A DNA stretch of 64,000 nucleotides. It comes from DATARH01 sp035570495. Its GTDB lineage: Bacteria; Pseudomonadota; Alphaproteobacteria; ATCC43930; CGMCC-115725. Below the pieces are notes generated by a model that did not search any database, had not been told where the DNA came from, and saw only the letters and a program-made list of their open reading frames with translations. This document shows, one piece after another, positions 59,624-64,000 of this stretch. Within the stretch, counting starts at the first letter, position 1, and every line of letters begins with the position of its first letter. The stretch covers positions 1-64,000 of the forward strand of contig DATMLO010000127.1 in assembly GCA_035570495.1 (NCBI GenBank), read 5' to 3'. Position numbers and translations under genes: made by a program.

Positions 59624-60037
59624 ATGGCGCATTGGCTCGTGAAATCCGAACCGGTCAAGTACCCGTGGGAGCAGATGGTCAAGGACAAGCGCACCCACTG
59701 GGACGGCGTCCATAATTTTCAGGCCGCCAACAACATGAAGGCGATGAAGAAGGGCGAGCGCGTGTTTTTCTACCACTCGAACGAGGGGAAGGAGATCGTC
59801 GGAGTGGTCGAGATCGTGCGCGAGTTCTATCCCAACCCAGACGAGCCGAGCCCGCATTTTGGCCTGGTCGATGTCGCGCCGGTCATGCCGGTGAAGACGC
59901 CGGTGACGCTCACCGAAATGAAGGCAACGCCGGAATTGACGAACATGGCGCTGATCCGCCAGTCGCGGCTGTCGGTCTGCCCGGTGACGGACGCGGAGTG
60001 GGCCACGATCTGCAAGATGGCGGGGATCGAGGCTTAA
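59624..60037 (+). CDS. EVE-domain protein
   Basis: 137-residue PUA-like EVE protein, a fold that recognises modified bases in DNA or RNA. It opens AHWLVKSEPVKYPWEQM, the canonical start of the stand-alone family (yeast/human Thy28-like). It also has WDGVHNFQAANNMKAMKKGERVFFYHS, VVEIVREFYPNPDE and NMALIRQSRLSVCPVTDAEW. ATG 59624 follows GGAGG by 9 bases. It stands alone and is followed by a palindromic repeat. The upstream 200-bp gap to the cyclase gene holds no visible gene and should contain divergent promoters. Confidence 0.94.
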   Translation: MAHWLVKSEPVKYPWEQMVKDKRTHWDGVHNFQAANNMKAMKKGERVFFYHSNEGKEIVGVVEIVREFYPNPDEPSPHFGLVDVAPVMPVKTPVTLTEMKATPELTNMALIRQSRLSVCPVTDAEWATICKMAGIEA

Positions 60038-60100
60038 CCCTCACCCTCCCATCGCTGCCGCGATGGGCCCCTCCCTCTCCCGCAAGCGGTAGAGGGGTTT
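60037..60100. repeat. Palindromic repeat element downstream of the EVE gene
   Basis: Second full copy of the 55108-type element: CCCTCACCCTCCCATCGC, GCCGCGATGGG, CCCCTCCCTCTCCCGC and GCGGTAGAGGGG. It differs from the 55108 copy by only a few bases in the first half and more in the last arm. It starts within the last bases of the EVE gene. Confidence 0.8.
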
Positions 60101-60190
60101 AGGTACCGCATCCGCGAGACAAAAATTGCACCCTCCGGCACTCTGCGCCATACCTCACGAAAGCGTTCAGTCGTACCCGGGAGGAGCGAG

Positions 60191-62137
<1,947 letters not shown>

Positions 62138-62182
62138 CCTCCCTGCCCGACCGTTGTTGAAGCGCTTGGCGAGGGGGTGAAC

Positions 62183-62824
62183 ATGATGCGGGATGGGCGA
62201 TTTGCGGCCAACAGGCGGGCCGTGCTGTTGCTCCTGTCGGCCGGAGCGCTGGGCGGCGCATCCGCCCTGTCGCCGGCATGGGCCGTGCCGGGGCCGGGGC
62301 CGAGCGCGATCATCCAGGGCTTCTACGGCGAGCTGCTCGATACGATGAAGCAGGCCGCGACGCTGGGTGTGAAAGGCCGCTATCAGAAGCTGGAGCCGGT
62401 CATCTTCAAAACCTGCGACGTGCCGTACATGGCCAAGCTGACGATCGGCAGCGTGATCTGGAACGGGCTGACGCCGGACAAAAAACAAGTGGCGGCGAAA
62501 GCCTATGGCCGCTACCTCACCGCCGTGTACGCCAGCCAGTTCGACGGCTATTCCGGCGAAAAGTTCGACGTGCTCGGCGAGCAGAAGGTGACGCGTGGGA
62601 TGCTGGTCAAATCGCGCATCGTCAAATCCGACGGGTCGCCGGTGACGATCAACTACATGGTGCACGACAACGAAATCGGCTGGCAGATCCGCGACGTCTA
62701 CGAAACCGGGACGATCAGTCAGCTGGCGACGCAGCGCTCCGACTTCAGCCAAATCCTGCGCACCAGCGGGATCGATGGGCTGATCGCCGCGCTCAACAAA
62801 AAGGCCGACGACCTCCAAGGCTGA
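62183..62824 (+). CDS. MlaC-like phospholipid-binding periplasmic protein
   Basis: 213-residue protein of the MlaC/Ttg2D (toluene tolerance) family. Signal peptide with an NRR before the core (AVLLLLSAGALGGASALSPAWA), possibly Tat-like. The mature part has IIQGFYGELLDTMKQAATLG, RYQKLEPVIFKTCDVPYMAKLTIG, a VKSRIVKSDGSPVTINYMVHDNEIGWQIRDVY segment and FSQILRTSGIDGLIAAL, matching MlaC. MlaC shuttles phospholipids between membranes. The Mla permease genes are not adjacent. ATG 62183 follows GAGGGGG; GTG 62177 is an alternative. Confidence 0.92.
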   Translation: MMRDGRFAANRRAVLLLLSAGALGGASALSPAWAVPGPGPSAIIQGFYGELLDTMKQAATLGVKGRYQKLEPVIFKTCDVPYMAKLTIGSVIWNGLTPDKKQVAAKAYGRYLTAVYASQFDGYSGEKFDVLGEQKVTRGMLVKSRIVKSDGSPVTINYMVHDNEIGWQIRDVYETGTISQLATQRSDFSQILRTSGIDGLIAALNKKADDLQG

Positions 62825-62848
62825 TCGCGGCGAGGCGTGCCGCTTCCG

Positions 62849-64000
62849 CTATTCGTTGGGCTTGCGGCTGCGGATGCCGTCGGCCATTCGCGTGGCGCGG
62901 TCGAGTTCGTCGCTGTTGAGGCCGGCCTTTAGGCGGACAAGCGCGCCTTCCGCCTTCGCAGAGCCCTGCAGCGAGGCGAAGCTGTAATAGACATAGGCGC
63001 GCACCACGTCTTTCGAGACCCCGTGCCCTTCCTCAAGCGCCGCGCCAAACTCGTAGCATCCGGCCGGGCTGCCCTTCTCGGCGGCCCGGTAAAACCACAC
63101 GGCCGCCTTTGGCAGATCGACCGTGCCGGTCAAACCATCGCGATAGATCTGCCCGAGTTGGAGATAGGCCTCGACATCGCCCTGATCGCCCGCACGTGAC
63201 AACCATTCGATCGCCGATACTGGGTCGGGCGCGACGCCGTTTCCATGAAGATAGCGCTCGCCGATATTGCGCTCGGCGACGGGCTGACCGGCGACCGCCG
63301 CCTTCATCATCCACTCGAAGGCCTTGTCCTGGTCGCGCGGCACCGCGATGCCCCAGCTGTACATGTAGCCGAGCCGGTTCATCGCCCAGGAGCTCCCACG
63401 ACCGGCCGCACGCCGGCAATCGGCCAGCGCCTGGTCCGCATCGCGCGGCACGCCCATACCCTCGCTGTACAACCAGCATAACTGCGCGGGCGCCTCGGGA
63501 TGCCCGAGCGCATCGGCCAGCCGGTACCAGTAAAGTCCCTCTGCCTTGTCGACCGGCCGGCCGTACATCCCCCGGTCGCGAATCTTACCGAGCCAATAAG
63601 CCGCGGTCGGCTGGCCCTGCTGCGCCGCCTTGAGCAGCAGAGCCTCGGCCTCGGCGTAATGCTCGTTGGGGCCGAGCGTGTCGAGCAGGACGCCAGCCAG
63701 CAAATACTGCGCGTTGGCATCGCCGGCCTCCGCGTCCTTCTCGACCATCGCGCGCGCCGTGTCGCTGTGGACAGTCATCGCCGTCCACGCTTCGCGCAGT
63801 TGTGCCAGTCGCTTGGGATCAGGATTACCCCACCAAGGCAGATGCGCGAGCGTGTCGCGCTGCATCTCAGTCAGTTCGACGAGGCCGCGGGACGGCTCCG
63901 ACACGCTCGGGCTGTCCGACGGCGTGTCGGCCCGCACGGGCAAGGCGAGGATCGGGATAAATCCCGCGGCAAGGAGCGCGGATCGCCAGCGGGACGAGCG
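62849..64000 (-). CDS. SEL1-repeat (TPR-like) secreted protein, start just beyond window edge
   Basis: The frame is open from 62849 to the last base, at least 383 residues. The first visible residues form a signal peptide (RSALLAAGFIPILALPVRA), so only a few N-terminal codons are missing. Seven or so SEL1 repeats follow, for example AQYLLAGVLLDTLG, AAYWLGKIRDRGMYG, AQLCWLYSEGMGVPRD, AMNRLGYMYSWGIAVPRD and YLQLGQIYRDGLTG. Such proteins are periplasmic scaffolds or regulators, as ExoR and PodJ relatives show. It is convergent with the MlaC-like gene. Confidence 0.9.
   Translation of the reverse strand, partial: RSSRWRSALLAAGFIPILALPVRADTPSDSPSVSEPSRGLVELTEMQRDTLAHLPWWGNPDPKRLAQLREAWTAMTVHSDTARAMVEKDAEAGDANAQYLLAGVLLDTLGPNEHYAEAEALLLKAAQQGQPTAAYWLGKIRDRGMYGRPVDKAEGLYWYRLADALGHPEAPAQLCWLYSEGMGVPRDADQALADCRRAAGRGSSWAMNRLGYMYSWGIAVPRDQDKAFEWMMKAAVAGQPVAERNIGERYLHGNGVAPDPVSAIEWLSRAGDQGDVEAYLQLGQIYRDGLTGTVDLPKAAVWFYRAAEKGSPAGCYEFGAALEEGHGVSKDVVRAYVYYSFASLQGSAKAEGALVRLKAGLNSDELDRATRMADGIRSRKPNE

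Overview
The window is about 64 kb of uniformly high-GC DNA, densely packed with bacterial genes. Gene content and order point to an alphaproteobacterium, most likely of Rhodospirillales or Hyphomicrobiales type. The clues are FtsK next to a class I/II aminotransferase with LolA and XthA further on, a TesA-type esterase divergent from a YbbA/YbbP-like ABC pair, FIST, EVE, MlaC and SEL1 proteins, and short palindromic repeats typical of this class. Genus cannot be fixed by reading alone. I found no tRNA, rRNA, CRISPR array or insertion sequence.

Region by region. 1-6450 is a catabolic block: UxaA-type dehydratase, an SDR with an internal deletion, FAH-family hydrolase, AroM-like protein, amidase, Ldh-type oxidoreductase, GST and a small lipoprotein. 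It resembles a non-phosphorylating deoxy-sugar-acid pathway. 6454-9482 is a minus-strand run: HAD phosphatase, lactonase-like MBL protein, a secreted unknown and a 2-oxoglutarate/Fe(II) oxygenase. 9536-10742 holds an inverted-repeat leader, a relic copy of an enoyl-CoA hydratase start, a frameshifted small membrane protein and the intact hydratase. 11142-11978 is an MBL hydrolase.

11981-24762 is an almost gap-free minus-strand operon of eleven genes. It combines four glycosyltransferases, a histidine phosphatase, a polysaccharide-deacetylase-like protein, a PH-like membrane protein and a complete Yej/Opp-type ABC importer. Divergent from it lies a three-gene unit (24849-28639): a 915-aa ABC exporter with a 300-residue insertion and altered nucleotide-site residues, a cyclic-nucleotide-binding protein and a small methyltransferase. 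Together these look like an uncharacterised glycan-related locus and are the best candidate for new biology here.

28636-37756 carries xthA, a strong small-RNA candidate (about 29505-29660, minus), a class I glutamine amidotransferase-like hydrolase, lolA, an accessory insertion (DUF5681 protein, an unknown, an orphan solute-binding protein), ftsK and an aminotransferase. 37887-42302 is a cell-envelope and accessory stretch with two genes that read as frameshifted (a methyltransferase and a family 2 glycosyltransferase), a proline-rich lipoprotein and an L,D-transpeptidase. 42392-46310 has an orphan CoxL-type molybdoenzyme subunit coupled to a fatty acid desaturase, then a DUF1989 protein.

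46409-64000 is mostly housekeeping and signalling: sensor kinase, MFS transporter, Bax-inhibitor-like protein, AAA ATPase, the YbbP-like permease with an ATPase lacking the Walker A lysine, TesA-like esterase, FIST protein, RNA ligase-like protein, PAS-GGDEF cyclase, EVE protein, acetyl-CoA synthetase, MlaC-like protein and a SEL1-repeat protein running off the right edge. Palindromic repeats lie at several junctions; in three cases they appear to supply the ribosome binding site of the following gene.
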